Notes: generated from the sequence alone by a model not told the origin. Counted from the stretch's first letter, positions 1-9,124 are shown. The stretch is DNA of 64,000 nt from Proteiniborus sp. MB09-C3 (GCF_030263895.1 NZ_CP127161.1:868001-932000), one strand, 5' to 3'. Translations and numbers: made by a program.

Positions 1-590
1 AACTCATGTGTAAGGATATAGCGCAGCTGGGTATCATCTGTCCAATTTGTTTTCTTGGGCAGTAGCACTACAGGGCAGAATATCCCATAGGTTAGAGGAG
101 CTGTTATCTTATCTAGCTGCCGGATTTGTACATTTCGCTTTGTCAGATGTTCCTGTTGCCAGCGCTTTACAAATTCATTGTCAACTGGAAGTGCAGTCTT
201 ATACTCCCTGCGGCAACGAAGATGTGTTACAAGAAAAAATAATGCACAGACTGACAAGCCAATAAGCCATATAATCAAAATAGGCGACATGCTAACAAAT
301 GTCACTTCTGATAAAGCTGGCACTGTATCAGCAATTGTTGTACTGTTAAAGGTAAACGATGCTCCTACCAAGGGCAAATCTGCTTTATAAAAGCTATTTT
401 TTAACCTGACTGCAATCGAATAAATGCTAAACTGTGACGGAAAAGAAAAGGGAATCAATAGTCGGCACAAGGCCACTCCCCATAGCACGAGAAAGGTTCT
501 TTTAGGTAGCTTGTGTAGTAACAGTACACGGACTATCACAATAACCATAATAAGGACAGTAGCCGAAAAGCTCATTTTTAATAAGCTCAT
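1..590 (-). CDS. BlaR1/MecR1-like M56 sensor protease, N-terminal part (cut by window start)
   Basis: 196 codons are visible, reading leftward and running off the window edge. Membrane segments lie near residues 5-25, 31-49 and 102-123, followed by a cytoplasmic zinc-protease region with TAPLTYGIFCPVVLLP and then YILTHE, the first half of the HExxH zinc motif of family M56. In BlaR1/MecR1 systems this membrane protease senses beta-lactams or wall stress and relieves repression by its BlaI partner. The gene begins 11 bp after the BlaI-type gene, so they form one operon. ATG at 590 is preferred because GAGGAG sits about 8 bp upstream; an ATG at 596 is too close to it. Whether a C-terminal penicillin-binding sensor exists cannot be seen. 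Confidence 0.85.
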   Translation of the reverse strand, partial: MSLLKMSFSATVLIMVIVIVRVLLLHKLPKRTFLVLWGVALCRLLIPFSFPSQFSIYSIAVRLKNSFYKADLPLVGASFTFNSTTIADTVPALSEVTFVSMSPILIIWLIGLSVCALFFLVTHLRCRREYKTALPVDNEFVKRWQQEHLTKRNVQIRQLDKITAPLTYGIFCPVVLLPKKTNWTDDTQLRYILTHE

Positions 591-601
591 GACCATTCTC
601 C

Positions 602-961
602 TCATTCCAAATTGCTAACAATCTGCTTTAGCTTTTTAATTTCTTCTGGAGACAGGTTTTTTCGTCCTAAAATGGAAGCAACAAGCTGGTCGGCAGCACC
701 GCCATACATTTTGTTGATTAGTTCTGTCGTTTCAAGATCTCTGGCTTGCTCAATGGTTACAAGAGGGTGGCACACAAAGCTTGGCTCAATGCGCTTTATA
801 GCTCCTTTGTCGATACATCTTTTGATTAGAGTATAGGTTGTGGTTTTACTCCATCCGACTTGCTTTTTCAGGATTTCCGCAATTTGTTTGGCAGTGGTAT
901 CACCGTTTTGCCAAAGAACATCCATTATCTTTAGTTCTGAATCGAATAACTTAATTTGCAT
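602..961 (-). CDS. blaI: BlaI/MecI/CopY-family repressor
   Basis: A 119-residue winged-helix repressor. The N-terminal half has the family pattern (ELKIMDVLWQNGDTTAKQIA followed by GWSKTTTYTLIKRCIDKG), and the C-terminal half is a short dimerisation region (TTELINKMYGGAADQLVAS). BlaI-family dimers bind TACA/TGTA dyads and are inactivated when the partner M56 protease is activated. The start at 961 is set by AAGGAG about 9 bp upstream; an upstream in-frame ATG at 1075 would translate straight through the promoter and is rejected. It is first in an operon with the M56 protease and is very probably autoregulated through the two operators just upstream. The actual inducer is not shown by the sequence. 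Confidence 0.9.
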   Translation of the reverse strand: MQIKLFDSELKIMDVLWQNGDTTAKQIAEILKKQVGWSKTTTYTLIKRCIDKGAIKRIEPSFVCHPLVTIEQARDLETTELINKMYGGAADQLVASILGRKNLSPEEIKKLKQIVSNLE

Positions 962-983
962 AACTAAACTCCTTTGCAAAGAT

Positions 984-1042
984 ATTTTACTACAGTAGAA
1001 TGCCTGTGACTTAATTCTACTACAGTAGAATATAAATGTCAA
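984..1042 (-). promoter_or_regulatory. blaI promoter with two BlaI-type operators
   Basis: On the minus strand TTGACA (1042-1037) and TAGAAT (1019-1014) are 17 bp apart. An 18-bp dyad (1014-1031), built around TACTACAGTAGA, covers the -10 and part of the spacer. A near-identical second copy (984-1001) lies 30 bp further downstream, about three helical turns. The TAC-TACA-type half sites match the operator style of BlaI/MecI repressors, so repression of this operon by its own product is inferred. Confidence 0.8.
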
Positions 1043-1394
1043 TAGTAGTTTATGACTTAAAAAAATGCACTTCATTCCAGATTAAGAAAGCTTCCGCAAA
1101 ATGGCTAGTAATTCATATGTGGTACAGAGTAATCCATTTAAAGCTTTTTCGCATTACACTCTAAAAAACTTCTTGCTAGGGTTGGCTCTTCAAGCCTATT
1201 ACTTAAAGAGAAATGAATTTTCAAAGAATAGACCCGAAGGCTAAACAAGGAGTACACGTATAAATTTTCAGTTGAGATTTTGAAATTAAGCTTCATATCC
1301 AAAAAATGCAATTTGATTTTTGCCTGTCATGCAGATTATTGATTACTTCCCATGGATTTGACACTTCCAGTACTGCTTCAAAACGCCAACCTAT
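1043..1394. other. Intergenic, no gene recognised
   Basis: 352 bp between the blaI promoter and the end of the large DUF4183 gene. No ORF with a ribosome binding site and no clear terminator was seen. A 32-codon open stretch on the minus strand (about 1303-1398) looks protein-like but has no start and matches nothing I recognise. Confidence 0.5.
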
Positions 1395-3749
1395 TTATGA
1401 AAACAAAGAAACAAATTGTATAGAAATAGGAGCTTCTTTTATAGGTACGCATTCTGCTTCTAGCATTAGGATACCTGCTCTAACCATGTAATTGATGCTT
1501 GGCTGAATGACCCCATTTATGAAAAGATTTTGATAAGAAGTTTGTTTGGGATCAAGAATTCCCTTATTACCATACACAGTTAATTCGTCTGCATTTGTAT
1601 AAATGCTTTCTCCATTTGCGAGGGTGTTATATTGGTATAATTCTGCCTTTAAGAGTTGATTGTTTTTATCCTTTATTATTAAATATTCAAGAATAATTGG
1701 GACTCCATTTTGAGGAGAATTCACGGTGGTTAGGGTTAAAAGACCGGGCTCTATCATATAGTTAGTTTCTGGTTGTAATACTCCATTAATAAAAAGATTA
1801 AAGAAGGAGACATCATTTGGATCAGGTATGCCTTGATTACCATACATTATTAACTCATCATCATTTGTAAAAGCTTTTTTAACTCCATTTGAAACTGTAT
1901 TATATTGATAGTTTTCCACATTGAAAATCTTATTCTTTTTATTATAAAAAGAACCAGTGACTTCTGCTACTATTACAACTGTATTATTTGAATTCAAGGT
2001 TCCTATATCCCAGATAATCTGATTATTCTGTTGCGATATAGTACCCTGTGTAAAACTGGTTACATTAAAATCAACTAAATTATCTAATAGTAAGCTATCT
2101 GTCATGACAACATTGCTAACTGGACCATGTCCATCATTAGCTAATATAATTTCTGTTCTCCATGTATTAATATCATTAGCATTGACTTCTAAAGGACCTG
2201 CAGTAATGTATTTTTTAATAGTTAGATTGCCAAATAAAGCAGGACATTGGCCACTGTTCCTATCTTTTGTTGATTTGTTTTGAAAGGGTAGCTTCTTTTG
2301 CAATGGATAGAAATTAGGAAAATATTTAAACTTAAAAATATTATGGCTAGAAATTTCAACGAACTCCTCGCATATGGGAGGAGCTGGAGAAAATCCGAAG
2401 CTAGGTATTAATAAATCTACCTTTCCTACTGCTTTAATAATAACAAATACTCCTACCAGAAATTTTAATTGGTTATTTAATTTAATAGGAGCTTGTAAAA
2501 GCCTTGAGCTGGTTTCTACTACAATGTTAAATGAAAACTCATCTCTTGACCTTGGTATAAACATGACAATGTTTTTATCTATATTTGGCAAAAATCCTTT
2601 GATTATATTATCATTTGTAGTAGTTATTTCAAAGGGTATTTTCAAGATGAAACTAACCTTCTTAAAATTAGGCTTATCTTCTATATCAGTAATTATTAAG
2701 GTGTTTTCTACAATAAATCCTGGCTTAAATACAATGTGTTTGAAATTACTTGTATCTATATCCACACTGATATCCTCAAAGCATTTTTTTTGCTTGCATT
2801 GAGAAAAAACTCTGTCGGCAATAATGCAGGCTTTTTTAAAATCATGCATATAATCTAAAACTCTAATAGATGGTCCAGAGGATATGTTTGATATTAAACA
2901 AGAATTTGAATTTGGATTTAAGCCTGTAGCAATAGCTCTATTGATGGAACGTATACCACTAGCCTCAAAGCAACCTTCTATTTTAAAGCTTGCAGTGGCA
3001 GATTTTCCTGTATCTATAATATCTATATTCCAGGTAATAGCTTCATCCTTAAAAGAAATCTGACCAAGAGACGTAGAAAAATTTTCTATATTCACAATAC
3101 AATCCAGCAGGATATTATCTATTATAATAATATTGCTAATTGGTATGTTGCTTATATTACTTATTATTAGCATGAATTCCCAATTAGCTATATGTCCTGC
3201 GGGAATAAATGTAGGGCCAGATATAATAATTTTTTCTAGTTTTAGATAGGAATGCACAGTATCCTTAATACTAATATCCATATCTGTTACAGGGCCAATA
3301 GATATATGCTTTGAAGGTAAGATGCCTTTGGCTATAGCAGAATTAAGCTTAGCAGATTTCTCACCTTTGAAAGTAACAAAAATAATAATAATAGTAGAAT
3401 CTTTTAAAGGAATATCTTCAGTTTTAAGGCGAAGAAGACCTTTTTGAATTTCATAATTAACCTTTGGCTGCAATACTCCATTAATAAACAAGTTAAAATA
3501 AGAGACGTCATTAGGATCAAGGATGCCCTTGTTTCCATATTCAATTAATTCATCATCATTTGTATAAAATTTTTTTATGCCGTCAGATAATGCATTATAT
3601 TGATAAACATCTGCATCTAATAGTTTTTTTTTGTGATTAAAGTAGCCCACCTTATCGGGTAAAGTTTCTGATTGTTTTTTCGAATGATTTTGAATCATTG
3701 GATTTTTATTTCCTGAATAAGTAATAACCTTAGAACCATCTTTGAACAC
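1395..3749 (-). CDS. Multidomain spore-surface-type protein (DUF4183 / DUF11-like / SPOCS)
   Basis: 784 residues from GTG 3749; residue numbers here count from an in-frame GTG at 3758. DUF4183 units at about 52-131, 616-696 and 707-785 share YQYNxxxxG, TNDDEL..YGN.GI.DP and LFINGVxQP. DUF11-like beta-sandwich units lie at about 172-300 and 512-605. A SPOCS (DUF3794)-like unit lies at about 305-465, with [20 protein letters not shown] and a closing [19 protein letters not shown]4183 and SPOCS are typical of spore coat or exosporium proteins and of SipL-like morphogenetic factors, so a spore-surface structural role is inferred. No signal peptide or transmembrane segment is seen, as expected for a mother-cell protein. 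GTG 3749 has GGAGTGAT upstream at good spacing; GTG 3758 overlaps that site. Confidence 0.75.
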   Translation of the reverse strand: MFKDGSKVITYSGNKNPMIQNHSKKQSETLPDKVGYFNHKKKLLDADVYQYNALSDGIKKFYTNDDELIEYGNKGILDPNDVSYFNLFINGVLQPKVNYEIQKGLLRLKTEDIPLKDSTIIIIFVTFKGEKSAKLNSAIAKGILPSKHISIGPVTDMDISIKDTVHSYLKLEKIIISGPTFIPAGHIANWEFMLIISNISNIPISNIIIIDNILLDCIVNIENFSTSLGQISFKDEAITWNIDIIDTGKSATASFKIEGCFEASGIRSINRAIATGLNPNSNSCLISNISSGPSIRVLDYMHDFKKACIIADRVFSQCKQKKCFEDISVDIDTSNFKHIVFKPGFIVENTLIITDIEDKPNFKKVSFILKIPFEITTTNDNIIKGFLPNIDKNIVMFIPRSRDEFSFNIVVETSSRLLQAPIKLNNQLKFLVGVFVIIKAVGKVDLLIPSFGFSPAPPICEEFVEISSHNIFKFKYFPNFYPLQKKLPFQNKSTKDRNSGQCPALFGNLTIKKYITAGPLEVNANDINTWRTEIILANDGHGPVSNVVMTDSLLLDNLVDFNVTSFTQGTISQQNNQIIWDIGTLNSNNTVVIVAEVTGSFYNKKNKIFNVENYQYNTVSNGVKKAFTNDDELIMYGNQGIPDPNDVSFFNLFINGVLQPETNYMIEPGLLTLTTVNSPQNGVPIILEYLIIKDKNNQLLKAELYQYNTLANGESIYTNADELTVYGNKGILDPKQTSYQNLFINGVIQPSINYMVRAGILMLEAECVPIKEAPISIQFVSLFS

Positions 3750-3780
3750 TGCTATCACTCCAAAAATAAAGATATATTCT

Positions 3781-3808
3781 TTCCTTATCCTATGTATATG
3801 ATAAGGAA
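3781..3808 (-). other. Hairpin in the leader of the DUF4183 mosaic gene
   Basis: Perfect 9-bp arms (TTCCTTATC 3781-3789 and GATAAGGAA 3800-3808) lie about 30 bp upstream of the gene start. There is no T-run toward the gene, so it is not a terminator. It could be an mRNA-stabilising stem or a dyad binding site. Confidence 0.35.
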
Positions 3809-3911
3809 TAGGTTCTTTACTGTAGGTATAGTAAGTATAAGTATTAAACTATACATTTTATGTTACTATGTAGATAGAAACAATATTAGTTATAAAAGCT
3901 TATAAAAGCAA

Positions 3912-3939
3912 AAGGATGTGCCAATTATGGCACATCCTT
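3912..3939 (-). terminator. Intrinsic terminator after the small DUF4183 gene
   Basis: Perfect 11-bp stem (AAGGATGTGCC / GGCACATCCTT) with a 6-nt loop. On the minus strand it is followed by TTTTGCTTTTAT. It lies 11 bp past the stop of the 126-residue gene and separates it from the large DUF4183 gene. Confidence 0.85.
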
Positions 3940-3950
3940 AAATATTATAA

Positions 3951-4331
3951 TTAAGTTGTTATTGTAGTATTGGAATCAGAGACTGGAGCAAAATTAGTTA
4001 CAATTAAGGTAATTGGTGCACCTACAGGGATTGTAGATGCTTCAGTAATAACAACTTGAGAACCATCACCACTTACCGTATATAGACTGGATTGCTGTAA
4101 TACGCCATTTATAAATAAAAGGTAATACCCATTGTCTGTAGATACAGTCGTAAGATTACCTGTCATGATATTACCATCATCATCTGTAAATTGGGTTGCT
4201 GGAATAGTAACAGTGTCACCAGTTCTTTCGTCTTCTCTCAATTCATAAAAATATTTATCAATTTCCGGATTAATATCAGTATCTGTTGTAGTAATAGCAT
4301 CTATTACAAGCTTGAATAATTTTGTAGCCAT
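3951..4331 (-). CDS. Single-domain DUF4183 protein
   Basis: 126 residues, essentially one DUF4183 unit: MATKLFKLVIDAITTTDT at the start, then [20 protein letters not shown], the same LFINGVLQ core found three times in the neighbouring large protein. Rich in Thr, Asp and Ile, with no transmembrane segment or signal peptide. Members of this family occur in spore-forming Bacillus and Clostridia, often in several copies, and are thought to be spore-surface components; the exact role is unknown. GGAGGG sits 7 bp upstream of ATG 4331. It has its own terminator, so it is a separate transcription unit although it is presumably expressed together with the larger gene. Confidence 0.8.
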   Translation of the reverse strand: MATKLFKLVIDAITTTDTDINPEIDKYFYELREDERTGDTVTIPATQFTDDDGNIMTGNLTTVSTDNGYYLLFINGVLQQSSLYTVSGDGSQVVITEASTIPVGAPITLIVTNFAPVSDSNTTITT

Positions 4332-4373
4332 TATTTGCCCTCCACATTGTTATACTTTAATTCTCTTTGCATT

Positions 4374-4694
4374 TTAGTATATTAGACAAATTGTTAATTT
4401 GTTACTAATATCTAAATGAATTGTTATAGATTTGAAGGACAGAGAATCTATAGTAATAGTATGTTCATAATCAATAGTTATCACATCTCCTTCAATCAAG
4501 GGAGTTGAATCCGGGAATCCGTGACAAGTTACATCGTTTTTGGATGCGCAAATAGATGCAGGGAAGCCATGATGTCCATTTAACATTGCATTGAGTAGAG
4601 GCTTGAAGAGCTTGTTGGCGAAGATAGTTTTAGGATAACTGCACTTCAGGAAGTCATCAAGCCTAGCACCGATGATAGATATGGTAAAGTTGCT
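4374..4694 (-). pseudogene. Methionine aminopeptidase fragment
   Basis: The open frame runs from just after a stop (4697-4695) to the stop at 4374. It contains [20 protein letters not shown] followed by L-EGD-ITID. This is the core of type I methionine aminopeptidase (GYPxSxCxSxNExVxHGIP...L..GDIVNID), which precedes the metal-binding Asp residues. Before and after this ~45-residue core the sequence does not resemble the family: the expected metal-ligand Asp, His and Glu motifs are absent. The only ATG (4586) has no ribosome binding site. I read it as a decayed, probably rearranged remnant beside the DUF4183 genes. Confidence 0.6.
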
Positions 4695-4701
4695 TTAAGC
4701 C

Positions 4702-6987
4702 TTATTCCACTGACTTTAGAGCACTTACCATATCTATTTTACTTATATTTTTAGAAAGCATTAAATTAATAATTAGCGATAAAATAAAGGTTCCACAAAT
4801 ACTAATAAATAGAGATATTATTGAAATATCAGGTGGCATATCTAGGAAAGCAGGCATTGTAGAAAGCATAAAATGAACAAGCCAATATCCAGCTGGAATT
4901 CCTATTATAACTCCTAGGACTGTAAGCCATATATTCTGCATTTGAAGGAGTGAACGAATTTGCTTTGGTGAAAAACCTAGAACTTTAAGAGTTGCCAATT
5001 CCCTTATTTTCTCTGTAAATGAGAGGGCACCTAGGTTATAGAGCACAACACTTCCTAGTACTGCTGCCGCCAGCACCAGCATTGCAATAATCATTTTCAT
5101 GCTTTCCAGCATATCATTAAAAGCATCCAACAGATTGTTTTTATACTGTATGCTTTTGGCAGCTTCAATCTGTCTGTCTCTTCCTACCTTTTCTGAAGTC
5201 AGAAGTGCAGTAGGCTTAAAGCATTCACCGCTATTTTCATATTCTTTTCTTTTAACTACTATTCCCTGTCCTATTGGCGTCCTGTATATTACAGAAACTA
5301 TAGATTTCTTCCAGCTTTTTTCTCCATAGGATCTCCATTCTACAGTATCTCCGGTGTTAATCTTCAGGAGCTTTGCCATTTTATAGGACATACCTATTCC
5401 TTTTGCAGGCAATGATATTTTTCTGCGCTTGTCATCTTCAAATCTGATTTCTTCGCCAACATCAAGCACTGTAAGAGAACCATTTTCCTTTCCAGTCTCA
5501 CTTCTGAGTTCTATTGCAGACTCCTGTATCCACTGCCCCTTATAACTTTTGCTTAAGGCGTCTAGGGCCTCTTTCGATGAATTTTCAATCAAATTAATTT
5601 TGCTTTCATATACATTTAATTCTTTATACATCCAAATGCTCATACTATTAACTGTATCTTTAAGTCCAAGTCCGAAAAGCAGGAGTGCTGTACAACCTGT
5701 TACACCGATTATCACCATAAAAGAACGAATTTTGCTTCTCATTATATCTCGTAAATTCCACTGAACTGTGAAGTCTAAGCTGTGCCAAAGTTTGCTTTTT
5801 TCAAGATGGGTGTGTCTACCAAACTTCGGAGCTTTTGGCCTTAAAGAAACAGCTGGTACCTCATTAAGCTGCCTACGGCAGGCAAAATAACTGGAAGCAC
5901 TGCAGTTTAGGACTAAAAGAGCCAATACTAGGAAAGAAGAGGGAGATATTGCAATAGACCAGTTAGGAAGTGTATAAATGGTTTTTTGCATAGAAAACAA
6001 TATAGGTGGTATTAATAAAGGGCCAGTAAAAATCCCGATTAATCCTCCAATAAGACCAATCCATATTCCATAGGAGATATAATGAAATAATATTCTGTTT
6101 CTTGAAAACCCTAGTGCTTTCAATGTACCTATCTGAATTCTCTGATTGTTTGTAATTCGTGTCATAGTTGTGAGCATGCTAAGAGCAGCTATGAGGAAAA
6201 ATACAATGGGGAAAACCCCTCCCATGGCTTTATTTTGTTCAATCTCTGAATTGAAGGAGGATACACTTGGATGGATATCTCTGTTCACTATTATGATATA
6301 CCTATCTGAAAAAGCATTCTCCAATTCTTTAGATATAGTCTTTTCATCCATATCTTCATTTATGGTTATGAGAAGTTGATTATAGGGTATCTTAAAATCC
6401 TGTGAAAAGGAAGAAGAATATAAAAATGCAAATCCAAAGTTTTCAGGATCAGGCATCAATGTGCTGTCATCTCTTGAGCTGTAAACATATTCAGGATGTA
6501 GGATAAGTCCCAAAATAGTTTTTTGAATTTTCTTGCCTGCAAATTCAAAGGTAATCTCTTCTCCTACCTTAAGTTTATTTGCCTTTGCAAATGAATTGTC
6601 AAGCCATAAACCATCTTTTATAGAATCAAGCGGACTTCCTTCTACCACTTTTGGAATTGAAAGAGTATCATCCGCCATGATATTTATTCTGATTATTTTA
6701 TCATTATCATTATCCATAGGTGAATCAAAACTTAGCCTAAGAGTTGCATTTGATATACCAGAAAGATTTTTTATCTTTTCAATATCTTCTTTATTAAAGT
6801 TTGTGCCCATTATCCAGATATCTGGAAGACTGGTTTCTTCATAATACTTGTCTGATTCAGTTTTCATACCATACCATTCTGCATTGATGCCTGAAAATAC
6901 AAGCATAGCAAGAATTGCCATAAAAAAAATTGAAATGAATTGGCCCGTATTATTTTTCATATCTCTTAGCATTTTACGAAGCAGCAC
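4702..6987 (-). CDS. ABC transporter permease, FtsX/MacB type with two FtsX domains
   Basis: 761 residues from GTG 6987, which shares one base with the stop of the ATPase gene (ATAGTG), so translation is probably coupled. TM1 is near residues 15-35, followed by a long extracytoplasmic domain (~40-255). Then come three membrane segments including the FtsX signature around TTMTRITNNQRIQIGTLKAL, a second TM-extracellular-TM unit from ~415, and a second FtsX block around IRELATLKVLGFSPKQIRSL. This layout fits macrolide-, bacteriocin- or lipoprotein-type export permeases that work by mechanotransmission rather than classical transport. Its partner is the ATPase immediately upstream, under the TetR regulator. 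The substrate cannot be inferred. Confidence 0.88.
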   Translation of the reverse strand: MLLRKMLRDMKNNTGQFISIFFMAILAMLVFSGINAEWYGMKTESDKYYEETSLPDIWIMGTNFNKEDIEKIKNLSGISNATLRLSFDSPMDNDNDKIIRINIMADDTLSIPKVVEGSPLDSIKDGLWLDNSFAKANKLKVGEEITFEFAGKKIQKTILGLILHPEYVYSSRDDSTLMPDPENFGFAFLYSSSFSQDFKIPYNQLLITINEDMDEKTISKELENAFSDRYIIIVNRDIHPSVSSFNSEIEQNKAMGGVFPIVFFLIAALSMLTTMTRITNNQRIQIGTLKALGFSRNRILFHYISYGIWIGLIGGLIGIFTGPLLIPPILFSMQKTIYTLPNWSIAISPSSFLVLALLVLNCSASSYFACRRQLNEVPAVSLRPKAPKFGRHTHLEKSKLWHSLDFTVQWNLRDIMRSKIRSFMVIIGVTGCTALLLFGLGLKDTVNSMSIWMYKELNVYESKINLIENSSKEALDALSKSYKGQWIQESAIELRSETGKENGSLTVLDVGEEIRFEDDKRRKISLPAKGIGMSYKMAKLLKINTGDTVEWRSYGEKSWKKSIVSVIYRTPIGQGIVVKRKEYENSGECFKPTALLTSEKVGRDRQIEAAKSIQYKNNLLDAFNDMLESMKMIIAMLVLAAAVLGSVVLYNLGALSFTEKIRELATLKVLGFSPKQIRSLLQMQNIWLTVLGVIIGIPAGYWLVHFMLSTMPAFLDMPPDISIISLFISICGTFILSLIINLMLSKNISKIDMVSALKSVE

Positions 6988-7688
6988 TATAAGATCACCT
7001 CTTCTGCAGAAAGAGGGGATAGATTTATTATAATGTCACTGATTTTTCCACTTCTCATTTTTATAACACGATTGGCAATAGCCGCCACTTGTGAGTTATG
7101 GGTTACAACTATTACAGTCTGACCTTTCTTTTTACTTAGCCCTTGTAATAATGCAAGTATCTTTATTCCGGTCTCACTATCTAGCGCACCTGTAGGCTCA
7201 TCACAAAGAAGGAGCTTTGGATTTTTGCAGATAGCTCTTGCAATAGAAACACGCTGCTGCTCTCCACCGGAAAGCTGAGAAGGAAATTTGTTAAGATGTT
7301 CTTCAAGACCAACCAGAGTCAGAGTTTCTCTAGTATCCAATGCATCTTTTTTTATAGCCTTTGTTAGTGACACATTCTCATAGGCTGTTAAGCTGGGAAT
7401 AAGATTATAAAACTGAAATACAAATCCAATAGCATCCTTACGATACGAAGTAAGTTCATTTTCATCGTATTTTGTGATATCCTTTCCATCAATGTAAATA
7501 GAGCCATTAGTTACATGATCCATTCCACCAAGGAGATTAAGCAGAGTACTTTTCCCAGCACCACTTGGACCTAAAACTACAACAAATTCACCTTTTTTTA
7601 TATCAAAATTAATATCATCCGTAGCTCTGTATTTAAGTGTTCCCATATCATAATCCTTAATTACGTGTTCAAATTTTATAAAAGACAT
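6987..7688 (-). CDS. ABC transporter ATPase (LolD/MacB type)
   Basis: 233 residues with all ABC motifs: Walker [13 protein letters not shown]-loop [15 protein letters not shown], signature [15 protein letters not shown], Walker [13 protein letters not shown], and an H-loop ending VVVTHN. This is the LolD/MacB-type subfamily that pairs with FtsX permeases. I prefer ATG 7688 over the in-frame GTG at 7703 because GAGGA lies 8 bp upstream of 7688 and nothing comparable precedes 7703. It overlaps the permease gene by one base and follows the tetR gene by 22 bp, giving a three-gene operon. Confidence 0.93.
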   Translation of the reverse strand: MSFIKFEHVIKDYDMGTLKYRATDDINFDIKKGEFVVVLGPSGAGKSTLLNLLGGMDHVTNGSIYIDGKDITKYDENELTSYRKDAIGFVFQFYNLIPSLTAYENVSLTKAIKKDALDTRETLTLVGLEEHLNKFPSQLSGGEQQRVSIARAICKNPKLLLCDEPTGALDSETGIKILALLQGLSKKKGQTVIVVTHNSQVAAIANRVIKMRSGKISDIIINLSPLSAEEVIL

Positions 7689-7710
7689 GCCCTCATTCCT
7701 CACATTCTTT

Positions 7711-8304
7711 TCACTTTTCTAAAATTTTCCGAATAATTACTGATATTTCTGACTTTACAGCTTTTATATCTGCAGGATATTCATATAGTATTGCTGATTC
7801 CAGTATTTGATGGCCAATGTCAAAAATAATCTTTCCATATATTGCTGGATCTAGTTGTCGGAAAAAGCCTCTTTCAATTCCTTCATTTATAAATTTAGAA
7901 ATTTTACTGATGATTAAATTGGAATAGTGATTATTTAGATTTTGCTCCGTAATGATTCCAAGAACTTCACGGGTATGGAATAGCCTTAAACTTACATCGG
8001 TCTCCTGCATATGAAGGCAAATATTATCAAAAATGTTATCAATTTGAGAAAATGGGTCATCACTCATAATTGATAATTCCTTCGAGATGGCATCATCAAA
8101 ATTTTTAAATAGATTATTTGTTATGTATATAAGTAAATCTATTTTGGTTTCAAAATACAAATAGAAGGTTCCTTTGGCACAGCCTGCTTCTTTTACAATT
8201 TCCCGCACTGATGTGGCCTCAAAGCCACTTTTATGAAAAAGCTTCTGAGCACTTACGATAATTCTTTTTTTTGTTTCTCTTGCTTTTTTTGTCTTAATTT
8301 CCAT
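7711..8304 (-). CDS. TetR/AcrR-family regulator
   Basis: 197 residues. The N-terminal TetR helix-turn-helix is clear (AQKLFHKSGFEATSVREIVK, then AGCAKGTFYLYFETKIDLL). The C-terminal region is a helical ligand-binding and dimerisation domain. AAGGAGTGAT lies about 6 bp before ATG 8304. It is first in the operon with the FtsX-type ABC transporter, and a dyad next to its promoter suggests that it represses itself and the transporter until an inducer, probably the export substrate or a related stress signal, binds. Confidence 0.92.
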   Translation of the reverse strand: MEIKTKKARETKKRIIVSAQKLFHKSGFEATSVREIVKEAGCAKGTFYLYFETKIDLLIYITNNLFKNFDDAISKELSIMSDDPFSQIDNIFDNICLHMQETDVSLRLFHTREVLGIITEQNLNNHYSNLIISKISKFINEGIERGFFRQLDPAIYGKIIFDIGHQILESAILYEYPADIKAVKSEISVIIRKILEK

Positions 8305-8346
8305 AGTTGATCACTCCTTACAAAACATGATCACCAGCATACTTTT

Positions 8347-8390
8347 ATCATAGCATCCACTAATTTCAATATCAATGTACAAATATGTAC
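8347..8390 (-). promoter_or_regulatory. tetR operon promoter and adjacent dyad operator
   Basis: On the minus strand TTGATA (8375-8370), a 17-bp spacer and TATGAT (8352-8347) form a strong sigma-A promoter. A perfect dyad GTACA-N4-TGTAC (8377-8390) abuts the -35 and is the best candidate operator for the TetR protein. Binding is inferred from position only. Confidence 0.65.
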
Positions 8391-8639
8391 TATCGGTCAG
8401 TTTTATATATCCTCAATTTTCCAAGGGAGGCAAGCATTGAGACATATAAAGTTTAACTAGAATCACTGGATTTGTCTCGCTCTTAGACTATTACATTTAT
8501 TGGACAAATCTCAGGCTTTGCAGAGTCTCATTCTAACTGCTTTTCTATTGCAACTAATACAAATGTATTGAAATAAATAGATAATATAGAATAAAAACAG
8601 AGTTGGTAGAGAAATCTGAATTTGAAGGAGAGATTTACG

Positions 8640-8810
8640 ATGGATTTAGGCATAAAAAATAAGGTAGTATTGATTACAGGAATAAATAATCCTGAAGGAA
8701 TGGGAGCCGCCACAGCATTTGATGTTAATGTAAAAGGTACTTTATTCATGATTCGTGAGTTTGTGAAAAGGCGAGGAAACTACGGGCTGCCTACCTTTGA
8801 ACGACAATGA
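8640..8810 (+). pseudogene. Short-chain dehydrogenase remnant with internal deletion
   Basis: Starts well: AAGGAG about 9 bp before ATG 8640 and an SDR N-terminus (LGIKNKVVLITGINNPEGMG, the Rossmann beta1 and glycine motif). After residue ~26 it jumps to FDVNVKGTLFMIREFVKR, the N-x-x-G helix normally some 90 residues later, and then ends after a further 15 residues. The catalytic Ser-Tyr-Lys region is missing. This is the footprint of an in-frame deletion plus loss of the 3' part, so the product cannot be an active dehydrogenase. Confidence 0.7.
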
Positions 8811-8820
8811 AAGTAAAAAA

Positions 8821-9078
8821 CTACAGGACTAACTTTAACATCCCCAAGCCTATAAACACAGCAACCAAAACAAGGATGTTATTTACATTTTTCCTGTACC
8901 AACCAAATCTATTCAGAGCATTTATTACCAAGAGCATAACTAGTAAAAATAAGGGGAATGCGAGATATAGCAGGTTGCTTTTAACTGACAATAGAGAATA
9001 CATAAGGTATTCCATACCTAGAAAATTAAATGCTAGTATAAATATTAGTCCTATCAGTTGGGCTATTTTTTTTACCAT
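8821..9078 (-). CDS. Small hydrophobic membrane protein, unknown function
   Basis: 85 residues with three predicted membrane segments at about 5-22, 36-55 and 65-84, separated by short basic turns (NRFGWYRKN). AAGGAGGT lies 6 bp before ATG 9078, an excellent initiation site, so I take it as real. A strong hairpin sits directly upstream in its leader. I do not recognise the family. It stands alone, tail to tail with the dehydrogenase remnant and divergent from rsgA. Confidence 0.7.
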   Translation of the reverse strand: MVKKIAQLIGLIFILAFNFLGMEYLMYSLLSVKSNLLYLAFPLFLLVMLLVINALNRFGWYRKNVNNILVLVAVFIGLGMLKLVL

Positions 9079-9096
9079 GAAAATACCTCCTTAAAA

Positions 9097-9124
9097 TTAG
9101 GTAGCAAGGAAACCTGCTACCTAA
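9097..9124 (-). promoter_or_regulatory. Hairpin just upstream of the small membrane protein RBS
   Basis: Perfect 10-bp arms (TTAGGTAGCA 9097-9106, TGCTACCTAA 9115-9124) with an 8-nt loop. On the minus strand it ends 8 bp before the AAGGAGGT of the 85-residue gene. Only a four-T run follows, so it is at best a weak attenuator; a protein-binding or RNA-processing element is equally possible. Confidence 0.5.

Noticed and set aside
1303-1398. Protein-like open stretch of ~32 codons on the minus strand after the large DUF4183 gene
   Set aside because: No start codon or RBS, ends inside the gap, and no family recognised. Too short to call.
2374-2802. 142-codon plus-strand frame inside the DUF4183 mosaic gene
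   Set aside because: Fully antisense to a well-supported gene, with no RBS. Shadow frame of an AT-rich coding region.
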